Source of the DNA: Actinocrispum wychmicini
GTDB lineage: Bacteria; Actinomycetota; Actinomycetes; Mycobacteriales; Pseudonocardiaceae
Length of the DNA: 64,000 nt
Direction: 5' to 3'
NCBI RefSeq assembly: GCF_004345645.1
Contig: NZ_SLWS01000010.1
Coordinates: 1 to 64,000, forward strand
Shown here: positions 1 to 6,915 of the stretch, piece by piece
Position numbering within the stretch: position 1 is the stretch's first letter
How the letters are laid out: each line of letters opens with the position of its first letter
The notes under the pieces: generated by a model
The model's database searches: none
What the model was told of the DNA's origin: nothing
Seen by the model: only the letters and a program-made list of their open reading frames with translations
Position numbers and translations under genes: made by a program

Positions 1-1083
1 GGAGACCCCATGACCAAAATCCATGCCCCGACATCGAGCAACCCCGACCGCAGCTTGAGTCCCTCATCCAGTTGGTGCAGTCAACGGAGCAACCCGAAGT
101 ACACCGGCTACCAGGTGTTCAACCGTCGCGCTACCCGGTCCCGAAGTGGCCAGCTCAACGACCCGGTCAAGTGGGTATGGTCACCCAAACCAGTGCATGA
201 ACCGCTGATTCCCAAGTGGATGTACGACGAGCTCACCGCCCGTCGTGCCGCCAAGCGCGGCTCGCGCGACGGCAACCAGCCCAACACGCATCCGCAGACT
301 AAGCGGACATATGTGTTGCGGGGCATCGTGTTTCATGGGTGCGGGCGGCGCATGAACGGCAGCCATCGCCACCAGTCCACTTACTACATGTGCAATCCCA
401 AGACAAACAACCGCGGACGCCCCGACAACTACGCCGGGCACGAGAGCGGGGGTTGCATCCGTGAGGACTTGGTCCTGGACGCAGTCTCGGCGTTCTACAC
501 TGACCGAGTGTTCGGTCCGCACCGTCGAGAGTTGCTCGCGGCTGACCTCGCCGGTGTCGATGACCGCGAGACTCGCCAGCGAGAGGTCGAACGAGACCGG
601 TTGCAGCGTGCTCTCGCCGATCTCGTCCGGCGACAGGACAACGTCATGCGCCAAGCTCAGGACGGCGGACCTGACGACCCGTTCGCCCAAGGACTACGGC
701 AGACCTACAACGAGCTGGAAGCCCAGCGGCGCACGATGCTCGCTGCCCTCGCCGAGTTGGATGCCGCCGAGGACGCCGCGCCGGCACGGCCTACAGCCGA
801 GGATGCTGGATTGCTCGACGCCCTGCCCTACCTCACACTCAAGCTGGCTGAGGCGCCCGAACCACTACTGCGGGGCCTGTTCGAGACCACCCACCTGGCC
901 GTCCAGCTACATGACAGCAGCGACGACGTCACCATCAGCATCCGGCTACCGGCCGACGACCTACTTCGCATCGCACACGCGACAGAAAGGATCACCAACG
1001 CCATGTCCGACGCACAAGAAACGCCTGGTCAGCGAGACCCAGGCGCTTGTGTGGATGCTGTACGTACCCCTACCAGGATTTGA
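1..1083 (+). CDS. Serine (large) recombinase, C-terminal part, truncated or degraded
   Basis: The visible protein has the end of a Recombinase domain (NPKYTGYQVFNRR, then a DPVKWVWSP segment), a zinc-ribbon-like stretch (CGRRMNG, YYMCNP) and a charged coiled coil at about residues 180-260. This is the order found in large serine integrases. The catalytic resolvase domain is not in the window, but the frame is open to base 1, so the gene may start to the left. The helix that normally precedes NPKYTG (a VRAIL-type segment) appears missing, and one zinc-ribbon Cys is replaced by His (VFHGCG), so it is probably decayed. Its 3' end runs 19 bases into the oppositely oriented tRNA-like gene, which suggests an old integration site. 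Confidence 0.7.
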   Translation, partial: GDPMTKIHAPTSSNPDRSLSPSSSWCSQRSNPKYTGYQVFNRRATRSRSGQLNDPVKWVWSPKPVHEPLIPKWMYDELTARRAAKRGSRDGNQPNTHPQTKRTYVLRGIVFHGCGRRMNGSHRHQSTYYMCNPKTNNRGRPDNYAGHESGGCIREDLVLDAVSAFYTDRVFGPHRRELLAADLAGVDDRETRQREVERDRLQRALADLVRRQDNVMRQAQDGGPDDPFAQGLRQTYNELEAQRRTMLAALAELDAAEDAAPARPTAEDAGLLDALPYLTLKLAEAPEPLLRGLFETTHLAVQLHDSSDDVTISIRLPADDLLRIAHATERITNAMSDAQETPGQRDPGACVDAVRTPTRI

Positions 1084-1137
1084 ACCTGGACTGGACGCGT
1101 TCTGAGCGCGTTGCCTCTTCCGTTGGGCTACAGGGGC
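1065..1137 (-). tRNA. tRNA-like gene 1, anticodon CAG (Leu) but short variable loop
   Basis: A full cloverleaf can be folded in 73 nt: acceptor GCCCCTG/TAGGGGT with a G-U first pair, D arm GCC/GGC, a perfect 5-bp anticodon stem ACGCG/CGCGT around loop CTCAGAA, a 5-nt variable loop (CCAGT) and T arm CCAGG-TTCAAAT-CCTGG. The anticodon reads CAG (Leu). Real bacterial tRNA-Leu has a long variable arm, so the identity is uncertain. No CCA is encoded. The D-arm strand and variable loop are the same as in the next gene, one base away, so the two are duplicates. Confidence 0.7.
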
Positions 1138-1138
1138 G

Positions 1139-1211
1139 TACGGTTCCGGGGATTCGAACCCCGACTGGACTGGCCCTCAACCAGATGCCTCTACCGTTGG
1201 GCTAGAACCGC
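1139..1211 (-). tRNA. tRNA-like gene 2, anticodon GAG (Leu) but short variable loop
   Basis: A 73-nt cloverleaf: acceptor GCGGTTC/GAACCGT (G-U first pair), U8-A9, D arm with the conserved GG, anticodon stem TCTGG/CCAGT (outermost pair mismatched), loop TTGAGGG giving anticodon GAG, variable loop CCAGT, T arm CGGGG-TTCGAAT-CCCCG. Leu anticodons normally come with a class II long variable arm; this one is class I. No CCA is encoded, and only one base separates it from tRNA-like gene 1. Confidence 0.72.
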
Positions 1212-1230
1212 GTGGAATTGTTTTTTGGCG

Positions 1231-1300
1231 CACCGGTGGAGGGATTCGAACCCCCGGGAAACGGGGTTGGAATCCGTTCCGCTTCCAGAAGCTCACCGGC
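1231..1300 (-). tRNA. tRNA-like gene 3, possible anticodon CCA (Trp), degenerate
   Basis: The acceptor pairs fully (GCCGGTG/CACCGGT with a G-U first pair) and the T loop is canonical (TTCGAAT). The D arm is cramped, base 8 is A rather than U, and the anticodon stem needs an A-C pair next to the loop TTCCAAC, which would present CCA. It may be a degenerate tRNA or a tRNA remnant. It is first in the same-strand series of three. Confidence 0.45.
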
Positions 1301-1314
1301 TTTGTGCGTGCATA

Positions 1315-1350
1315 AGGAAAGCCGCCCTGATCGGTTTCCCGATGGGCGGC
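1315..1350 (-). terminator. Intrinsic terminator between the small ORF and the tRNA-like trio
   Basis: On the minus strand GCCGCCC pairs with GGGCGGC, with an inner ATCGG/CCGAT stem and a 4-nt loop. TTTCCTT follows directly. It ends only about 15 nt before the first tRNA-like gene, so the trio depends on readthrough or on regulated termination. Confidence 0.7.
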
Positions 1351-1373
1351 TCCCGGGTGGTGACGTCGTCACG

Positions 1374-1481
1374 TCACGGCGGGGAGTCGCGGCTGAGCAG
1401 CAGCGATTGCCACAGCAGCGGCAGGGAGGACGACGACAGCACAGCAGCGACAGTGCGTCGCGTGCGCGTGATGTCCGTCAT
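1374..1481 (-). CDS. 35-codon ORF, possible leader peptide
   Basis: The ORF starts with ATG six bases after a perfect GGAG, 66 nt downstream of the aspartyl-tRNA synthetase gene, and ends 24 nt before an intrinsic terminator. The N-terminus is basic (MTDITRTRRT). The C-terminal half is hydrophobic and very rich in Leu plus one Trp (LPLLWQSLLL). Its Leu codons are six CTG and one CTC, and its Trp codon is TGG: exactly the codons read by the anticodons of the three downstream tRNA-like genes. It may be a leader peptide for attenuation, or a small membrane peptide. No homologue is recognised. Confidence 0.5.
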   Translation of the reverse strand: MTDITRTRRTVAAVLSSSSLPLLWQSLLLSRDSPP

Positions 1482-1546
1482 GACTGGCTCCTTCATCGGC
1501 TGTGTAACGCAATCATGCCCAAGCTCGTGGACGACGTCAATAGCAA

Positions 1547-2809
1547 TTACGGATTCAATCGGTGCAGGTCTCGGGGGAACAGCGTTGTCTGCCGGATGTT
1601 CGCGACACCCAACAGTCGTGATGTCCACCGTTCCAGGCCGAGTGCGAATCCGCCGTGGGGCGGCATCCCGTACTTGAACACGTCCAGATATGACGCGTAT
1701 GCCTCGGCCGGCAGGCCGCGGGCGGCCAGTGCTTCGAGGTAGGCCGAGTGGGTGTGCAGGCGTTGGCCGCCGGTGACCAGTTCCAGGCCGCGGAACAGCA
1801 GGTCGAAGCTGTTGGAGTAGGCCGGCCGGGCCGGGTCCGGGTGGGTGTAGAACGGCCGCTTCACCATCGGATATCCCGTCACGAACAGGAACTCCGAGCC
1901 GTGCTCGGCCAGCGCCCACGCGGACAGCCTGCGTTCGTGCTCCGGCGCCAGGTCCGGTTCGTCCTCGACGCCGAGCAGTCGCTGGGCGTCCGCGAAGTGG
2001 ATCCACGGGATCTCCGACGGCACCTGCGGCACCGTCACCTCCAGCGTGGCCAGCGCCTGGGTGCGTGCCGCGGCCGCGGCCAGCATCCCGGCGACCGCGG
2101 ACCGAAGCACGGCCATCACGTCAAAGTGCGACGAGATGAAGCCCAGTTCGGCGTCCAGGCTGGTGTACTGGGCGAGGTGCCTGGCGGTGTCGTGCGGTTC
2201 GGCCCGGAACACCGGGCCCACCTCGTACACCCGCTCGAACACGCCGACCATGGCCTGCTTGTAGAACTGCGGCGACTGGGCCAGGTACGCGCGCTGGCCG
2301 AAGTAGTCGATGCCGAACACGTTCGCCCCGGACTCGGTGGCCGAGGCGACGATCTTCGGTGTGTGCGTCTCGGTGAAGCCCAACGAGTCCAATGTGGACC
2401 GGAAACCGGCGACGCTGGCGGCGGCGATCTCGAACTGGGCGCGCAGCCGAGGATGCCGCAGTGCCACCGCGGCGTTGTCCAAAATGGTCGGCAGAGTCGC
2501 CGACAAGGCAGGCCGGTACAGGTCGAACGGCGGTGCCGCGGTCGGCGCGGACAGCACAGTGATCTCTGGGGACGTGATCTCCGAGCCGCCCGGCGCCTGT
2601 GTGCTGGCGACCACGTCGCCGCACACCTCGATCACGGTCTCCTCCGGCATGCCCGACCCGGACGTGACGACCTGGGCCACGCCGGTCCGGTCGCGGACGA
2701 CAAGGAAGGTAACGGATTTCAACTCACGCCGGCGGTGCACCCAACCGGCGACTCGGACCCGGCGGCCGACGTGCGCACGCAGGTCGACGGCCATGACACG
2801 GGAGATCAT
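1547..2809 (-). CDS. aspS2: Archaeal/eukaryal-type aspartyl-tRNA synthetase (AspS2)
   Basis: It charges tRNA with aspartate, and in many members also mischarges tRNA-Asn. At 420 residues it is the short archaeal type; bacterial AspRS is about 590 and has a GAD insert. An OB-fold anticodon-binding domain (residues 1-110, RVAGWVHRRR) precedes a class II catalytic core with motif 2 (FRAEPHDTARHL) and motif 3 (GGFALGLERW, then LFPRD). ATG 2809 is chosen because AGGAG lies 5 nt upstream; the 47 codons before it in the open frame belong to the T-box leader. In an actinomycete this is probably a second AspRS beside the housekeeping one, perhaps for inhibitor resistance or Asp-tRNA-Asn supply (inference). 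Confidence 0.9.
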   Translation of the reverse strand: MISRVMAVDLRAHVGRRVRVAGWVHRRRELKSVTFLVVRDRTGVAQVVTSGSGMPEETVIEVCGDVVASTQAPGGSEITSPEITVLSAPTAAPPFDLYRPALSATLPTILDNAAVALRHPRLRAQFEIAAASVAGFRSTLDSLGFTETHTPKIVASATESGANVFGIDYFGQRAYLAQSPQFYKQAMVGVFERVYEVGPVFRAEPHDTARHLAQYTSLDAELGFISSHFDVMAVLRSAVAGMLAAAAARTQALATLEVTVPQVPSEIPWIHFADAQRLLGVEDEPDLAPEHERRLSAWALAEHGSEFLFVTGYPMVKRPFYTHPDPARPAYSNSFDLLFRGLELVTGGQRLHTHSAYLEALAARGLPAEAYASYLDVFKYGMPPHGGFALGLERWTSRLLGVANIRQTTLFPRDLHRLNP

Positions 2810-2812
2810 CAC

Positions 2813-3048
2813 AACTCCTGACGAGTTCGAATGACCCCTTGGGAGTGCGGGCGAGAAGGGAACTCGCGGTGCCACCGCACTTTCGCCGTCCGAAGACGGC
2901 CTCATCAAGCCTATGACGGGGCGAGCCGGCGGGGCATTGCCTCCCCGCACTCGGGAGTGTCTTCACCGCGGAACGTGCGGTCGCCTTTCCAGCTGCCGGC
3001 GACTCTCTCGGCGCACGCGGCCCACGGCTACTTGTCTCCGTCAACGCG
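2813..3048 (-). promoter_or_regulatory. T-box riboswitch leader of aspS2, specifier GAC (Asp)
   Basis: The leader shows Stem I features (GGAGACAAGTAGC at its 5' side near 3040-3028, AGAGAG at 3008-3003, GCTGGAAAGGC near 2993-2983) and a specifier strand GTGAAGACACTCC with GAC at 2961-2959. The T-box itself, GGTGGCACCGCG, lies at 2876-2865. Its TGGC bulge is complementary to the GCCA end of tRNA-Asp (discriminator G), which agrees with the Asp specifier. A hairpin AACTC-gtcag-GAGTT (2827-2813) can hide the AGGAG of aspS2, so control is likely at translation initiation, as in other actinobacterial T-boxes. Uncharged tRNA-Asp should raise expression. Confidence 0.85.
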
Positions 3049-3078
3049 TTGCCCCACAGCATAAACAACTAGCGCAAG

Positions 3079-4239
3079 TCAGTTTCCGACGACACCCCGT
3101 GGGTTGTCCAGCAATGGCTGGAACGCCAGTTCGGCGGCGCCAAGGAGGACCGCGTCGGCCAGTTCGCCGACGACGATCGGGGTGTGCGCCATCTCGGTCA
3201 GGAACGCGCGGGCGGCCAGGGTGGTCCGGACCACGTCCGGTTCGAGCGCGTACAGCCGGCCGAGCGTGCCGCCCAGCACGATCCGGTCGGCGTCCACGAT
3301 GTTCGCCAGGCTGGCCAGCCCGATCGCCAGCCGCTTGTTCACCGCGCGGACCGCGGCCATCAGCTGCGGCGTGGGGTCGGCCAGCACGGCCTCGATCTCG
3401 GCCGTGACCTTGGGCAGCGGCACGTCCGTCCGGCCGAGCACCCGGAGCAGGCCGCGATGGTCGGCCTCCACCTCCAGGCACCCGGTCGAGCCGCACGGGC
3501 AGGGCGCGCCGGCCGGGTCGACCGCGATGTGCCCCGGTTCGATGGCGTACCCGTGCGCGCCGGTGAACACTTGGCCGCCGCCGATCGTGGCGCCGCCGAG
3601 CCCCACGTTCCCGGTCGTCAGGTACAGCAGTTGGGTGGCGCCGCGCCCGGCGCCGTGCCGGTACTCGGCCAGCCCGGCGAGGTTCGCGTCGTTGGCCACC
3701 GCCAGCGGCAGGTCCGGCATCCGGTCGAACATCATGTCCCGGACCGGCACACCCGGCCAGCCCATGTGCAGCGCGGCCGGGGCGTACCCGTCGGAACTGC
3801 GGACCGGCGACGACACCGCCACCCCGACGCCGATCACGTTGTGTCCATTGTGGACGTGCTCGGTCAGCACCGCGCACAGCGCGTCCAGGAGTTCGGGCGC
3901 CCGGGTGCTGGGCAACGGGTGTTCCTCGCGGGTGAGCACGCGGCCGCCGAGGCTGACCGTGCCGACGGTGAACGTGTCCGCGCTGATCTGCCCGGCGACC
4001 ACGGTCGGCGCGTGGTCGGTGACCATCACCCGGTGCGAGGGCCGGCCGCCGCTGGGGGTCCGGTCGCCGGTCCGGTCGATCCGGACCAGGTCGCGGTCGG
4101 TCAGCTCGCCCAGCAGGTAGCCCATCACGCTGCGGCCGACCCCGAGCCGGTCGGTGAGTTCCGCCCGGCTCGCGGTGCCGCCGGCCTCGTGCAGGGCGAG
4201 CAGCAGCTGGCCAAGCGTGTCTTGTGTTACGCCGGGCAT
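3079..4239 (-). CDS. ROK-family transcriptional regulator
   Basis: A winged helix (residues 1-75) is followed by a ROK sugar-kinase fold with the zinc/substrate motif EPGHIAVDPAGAPCPCGSTG. The N-terminal phosphate loop DxGxT of true ROK kinases is absent (VVAGQISADTF), so this is a NagC/XylR-type sugar-responsive regulator and not a kinase. At 386 residues it has family length. It is transcribed away from a SemiSWEET transporter 47 bp off, the likely target together with its own gene. The ligand is unknown. Confidence 0.9.
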   Translation of the reverse strand: MPGVTQDTLGQLLLALHEAGGTASRAELTDRLGVGRSVMGYLLGELTDRDLVRIDRTGDRTPSGGRPSHRVMVTDHAPTVVAGQISADTFTVGTVSLGGRVLTREEHPLPSTRAPELLDALCAVLTEHVHNGHNVIGVGVAVSSPVRSSDGYAPAALHMGWPGVPVRDMMFDRMPDLPLAVANDANLAGLAEYRHGAGRGATQLLYLTTGNVGLGGATIGGGQVFTGAHGYAIEPGHIAVDPAGAPCPCGSTGCLEVEADHRGLLRVLGRTDVPLPKVTAEIEAVLADPTPQLMAAVRAVNKRLAIGLASLANIVDADRIVLGGTLGRLYALEPDVVRTTLAARAFLTEMAHTPIVVGELADAVLLGAAELAFQPLLDNPRGVVGN

Positions 4240-4286
4240 GGCCGTATCCTAACTTTGTACAGCCACTGCACATAGAGGGGCTACCG
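4240..4286. promoter_or_regulatory. Divergent promoter region, ROK regulator / SemiSWEET
   Basis: This 47-bp AT-richer gap (TATCCTAACTTTGTACAG) separates the two divergent start codons. Both promoters and any ROK operator must lie here or overlap the coding ends. No clear perfect palindrome was found. Confidence 0.4.
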
Positions 4287-4562
4287 GTGACGGTCCTAGG
4301 TCTGTTCGCGGGCGCGCTCACCACGCTCAGCTTCCTGCCGCAAGTGCTGCGAACGATCCGCACGCGCAGCGCGCATGACCTGTCCTGGATGTGGCTGCTG
4401 ATGATGTCCGCCGGGATGACCGCGTGGTGTGTCTACGGCCTGCTGCGCACAGACGTCCCAGTCTTCGTCGCGAACGTCATCGCCCTGACGCTCGTCGGCA
4501 CCCTGGCCGGCTTGAAAGCCAGGCACGGCAGGACGACCGCCATCCAGCCAGTCAGTCAATAG
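4287..4562 (+). CDS. SemiSWEET-type sugar transporter (PQ-loop/MtN3)
   Basis: A 91-residue protein with three predicted membrane helices and the PQ-loop signature LSFLPQVLRTIRTRSAHDLS in the first helix and loop, the size and motif of bacterial SemiSWEETs. These work as dimers and carry sugars by facilitated diffusion across the plasma membrane. GTG 4287 is chosen because the hydrophobic core starts right after it; an upstream in-frame ATG at 4224 would overlap the divergent regulator's start. The ROK neighbour suggests sugar-dependent control. Confidence 0.85.
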   Translation: MTVLGLFAGALTTLSFLPQVLRTIRTRSAHDLSWMWLLMMSAGMTAWCVYGLLRTDVPVFVANVIALTLVGTLAGLKARHGRTTAIQPVSQ

Positions 4563-4604
4563 CCGCGACTCGGTGACGGGGCGAGTACGCCTAGCTGAGT
4601 CCCC

Positions 4605-4735
4605 GCTTGGCCGCGCCGGTCATTTACGCCCCGCAACACGCCCGACATCGCCCCAGCCCCAGCGGTGGCCAGCCCTGAGCGAAGATGTCGGTCGCGTGGT
4701 GCGGGGTGGAAATGACCGGCTGAAGGCGGCCAAGC
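4605..4735. repeat. 131-bp imperfect inverted repeat between convergent genes
   Basis: Three successive arm segments match in reverse order: GCTTGGCCGC (4605-4614) with GCGGCCAAGC (4726-4735), GCCGGTCATTT (4615-4625) with AAATGACCGGC (4710-4720), and CCCCGCAACACGCCCGACATC with a near-complement ending TGCGGGG. It sits between the convergent SemiSWEET and HTH-deformylase genes. It could be a bidirectional terminator, a palindromic repeat family or a miniature transposable element. Confidence 0.7.
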
Positions 4736-4755
4736 CTCCGAGCGGAGCGAGGAAA

Positions 4756-6261
4756 TCAATACTGCCAGTTAAGGCCGCTGCCGCCGTACTGCTCGATGGG
4801 GATCGCCTTGGCGCCTGGTGGTAGCCGGTCGGTGTAGAGCTTGCCGTGCAGGTGGTCGATCTCGTGGGCGACCAGGCGGGCCACTCCGCGCTCGAAGATC
4901 GTGATCTTCCGCGCGCCACTGACGTCCTGGTGTTCGACGTGCAGCACGAGGGGGCGGGGGACCAGGCCGCGCACGTCGAAGAAGCTCAGGCAGCCTTCGT
5001 ACTGCTCGTCGTGCTGTTCGCCGTTCTCGATGATTCGCGCGTTCAGCAACATGATCACGTCGTCGGTGCCGGGTGGGAACACGATCGCCGCGGCGCGGTC
5101 GATGCCGATCTGGTTGGCGGCCAACCCGATTCCCTTGCCGAACGTGTGCGCGTGCGCCACTCGTTTGGCCGCCGAGACGAGTTCGGCGATCACCCGTTTG
5201 GCGTCCTCGGATTCTCGCGGTAGCGAGAACGGCTTGGCGGGGCGGTGCAGGATCGGATCATCCGACTGCACCACGCCAAGCGCGCGCATCACTTGGCTCG
5301 GCTTCTCCGCCTCGGGTTCGCGGTGGGTCGGCGGGCGGCGCCGGAAATGCCACTCCAGTCGGTAACGGGCGTGCAGGGGCGGTTCTTCCGTGGTCCACGA
5401 GAAGATCCGGCGCGCGCCGGCCCGTTGTTCGTCGATCACGGTACGGAACGGCATCGACTCCGCGGTCATCGATGTGTGCAGGCCCCAGACCGCCGGGTCG
5501 AGGTGCTCGGGGAAGTCCAGCCGCACCGACAGCAGTCGGGTCGGCAGCCGGACCGCGCGCTGGAACCAGTTGCCCCACTTGTCATCGCGGACCGTGTACG
5601 TGTACTCGATCCAGACGCTCTGCCCGGGATACAGCGGGAAGTGGCCGCTGTCGTTGGCGAACTGCAGCCACACCTCCTTGAACGCGTCCCGGTCGTGCTG
5701 CGCGACCCACCGCATCGTCTCGGTGCGGTCCTCCCCGCACCACGCCTGCAGGTCCAGTTCCTCCCAGGTCAACGGCCGGTCCCGGTACAGCTGGTTGGAC
5801 AGCTCCGGATCGCCGGGGAACCGGTCGACCGAGATCCGGATCATGTACCGGGTGATCGGGTCGACGCCGTTGTTGACAAGGCGCCGACGCATCACCGCGC
5901 GGTAAGTCCGGCCGTCGTAGATGAGTTCGGCGTCGTCGTGCTCGACGATCAGGCTCCCGGTCGACGGCTCGGGCGCCAACCGTTCCGGCTGGATGGCGCG
6001 GATCGTGACCGGCCTGTTGGCCTCGTGTTCACGCCACGCACGGCGCAGCGCGCCACCCGCGTTGAGCGCGTCGTCAGCGGCTTTGGCGAACTCCCGGGAC
6101 GGGCGCTCATGCCCGCTCTCCACCTTGGAGACGTACGAACGGCTGTATCCCATGGCCACAGCCACGGCCGTACGCGACATGCCGCGTACCTCCCGCCAGC
6201 GCCGGAGTTCGCCCACGAACACATCTTGGTGCGCGGGGGAGTCCTCGTCCTGGGTCGCCAT
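4756..6261 (-). CDS. XRE helix-turn-helix protein fused to a peptide deformylase domain
   Basis: At 501 residues it is about three times the length of a normal deformylase. Residues 10-80 form an XRE HTH (RTAVAVAMGYSRSYVSKVES). Residues 95-320 are a beta-rich middle region of unknown function (DUF-like, YPGQSVWIEYTYTVRDDKW). Residues 330-495 form a deformylase with all three metal/catalytic motifs intact: GIGLAANQ, EGCLS and HEIDH. ATG 6261 is used because GGAGG lies 8 nt upstream. Deformylases remove the formyl group from nascent proteins; here the fold may act as a sensor or effector controlled by DNA binding. Repeated CGTGAGTAC boxes lie upstream. Confidence 0.85.
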   Translation of the reverse strand: MATQDEDSPAHQDVFVGELRRWREVRGMSRTAVAVAMGYSRSYVSKVESGHERPSREFAKAADDALNAGGALRRAWREHEANRPVTIRAIQPERLAPEPSTGSLIVEHDDAELIYDGRTYRAVMRRRLVNNGVDPITRYMIRISVDRFPGDPELSNQLYRDRPLTWEELDLQAWCGEDRTETMRWVAQHDRDAFKEVWLQFANDSGHFPLYPGQSVWIEYTYTVRDDKWGNWFQRAVRLPTRLLSVRLDFPEHLDPAVWGLHTSMTAESMPFRTVIDEQRAGARRIFSWTTEEPPLHARYRLEWHFRRRPPTHREPEAEKPSQVMRALGVVQSDDPILHRPAKPFSLPRESEDAKRVIAELVSAAKRVAHAHTFGKGIGLAANQIGIDRAAAIVFPPGTDDVIMLLNARIIENGEQHDEQYEGCLSFFDVRGLVPRPLVLHVEHQDVSGARKITIFERGVARLVAHEIDHLHGKLYTDRLPPGAKAIPIEQYGGSGLNWQY

Positions 6262-6284
6262 CCTGCTGCCTCCACCCACCTGAC

Positions 6285-6314
6285 CGTGAGTACGCGTGAG
6301 CGCGCCGTGAGTAC
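6285..6314. promoter_or_regulatory. Two direct CGTGAGTAC boxes upstream of the HTH-deformylase gene
   Basis: CGTGAGTAC occurs at 6285-6293 and again at 6306-6314, exactly 21 bp apart (two helical turns), in the gap between the HTH-deformylase gene and the divergent small gene. This is the expected layout for cooperative binding by an XRE protein. Confidence 0.45.
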
Positions 6315-6387
6315 CTCTGAGTCTTCCATTCGTACCCGGTCACTTGGTGTCCTCGTATCACAGGGATAGCACAGGAGGGCGCCGACC

Positions 6388-6681
6388 GTGCAGTACACGA
6401 CGACCCCAGGGACTACGAATCCCCCGCCGTCGCGCGGCAAAGGACTTGTCATGAGCAAGCGAGCGCGCAGTGCTCGGCGGCTCGCCAGCCTGCTGACCAG
6501 CAATTCCGGCACTTTTGTCCGGATCTACTACGACCGCCAGATCCGTCGCTACCGAGTGGTGTGGACCAACGGCCCTGATGCGGCCCAGATGTTCACCCTT
6601 GCGGTGCAAGCCCGCGACGAGGTGCCGGAACTGGACATCACCACCCTGTTGTGGGACCGCGGCACGAACAACAGCCGATAA
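6388..6681 (+). CDS. Small hypothetical protein, divergent from the HTH-deformylase gene
   Basis: A 97-residue protein starting at GTG with a strong AGGAGGG 9 nt upstream. The first 20 residues are Pro/Thr rich. A basic stretch (SKRARSARRLA) follows, then a compact beta-like region (TFVRIYYDRQIRRYRVVWTN). It has no signal peptide or membrane helix. An alternative ATG at 6451 would remove the Pro/Thr segment. No family is recognised. Its head-to-head position makes it a candidate partner of the HTH-deformylase protein. Confidence 0.65.
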   Translation: MQYTTTPGTTNPPPSRGKGLVMSKRARSARRLASLLTSNSGTFVRIYYDRQIRRYRVVWTNGPDAAQMFTLAVQARDEVPELDITTLLWDRGTNNSR

Positions 6682-6915
6682 CGGACCCGCCGACCTACCG
6701 GCGCATCGCGGCTGGACGCCTGTTGTCCAAGAGCTGATGCCGCACCCCTCCCGACACGTCGGGCGGTCGGCGTGCCGTTCCGGTCCTTCCGACCGACAGC
6801 CCCCGTGTCGGTGGGATCGGAACGGCGACCATGCGTGTGCCACGGGGAAGAGAGCACGGGCCGCTGCCTCCGACGGCGGCCCGTCCTCGTTCGTCGCTAG
6901 CACTAGTCTGAAACG

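Noticed and set aside
2810..2950. 47-residue N-terminal extension of the AspRS reading frame
   Set aside because: It lies in the T-box leader, has no ribosome binding site, and ATG 2809 has an ideal AGGAG.
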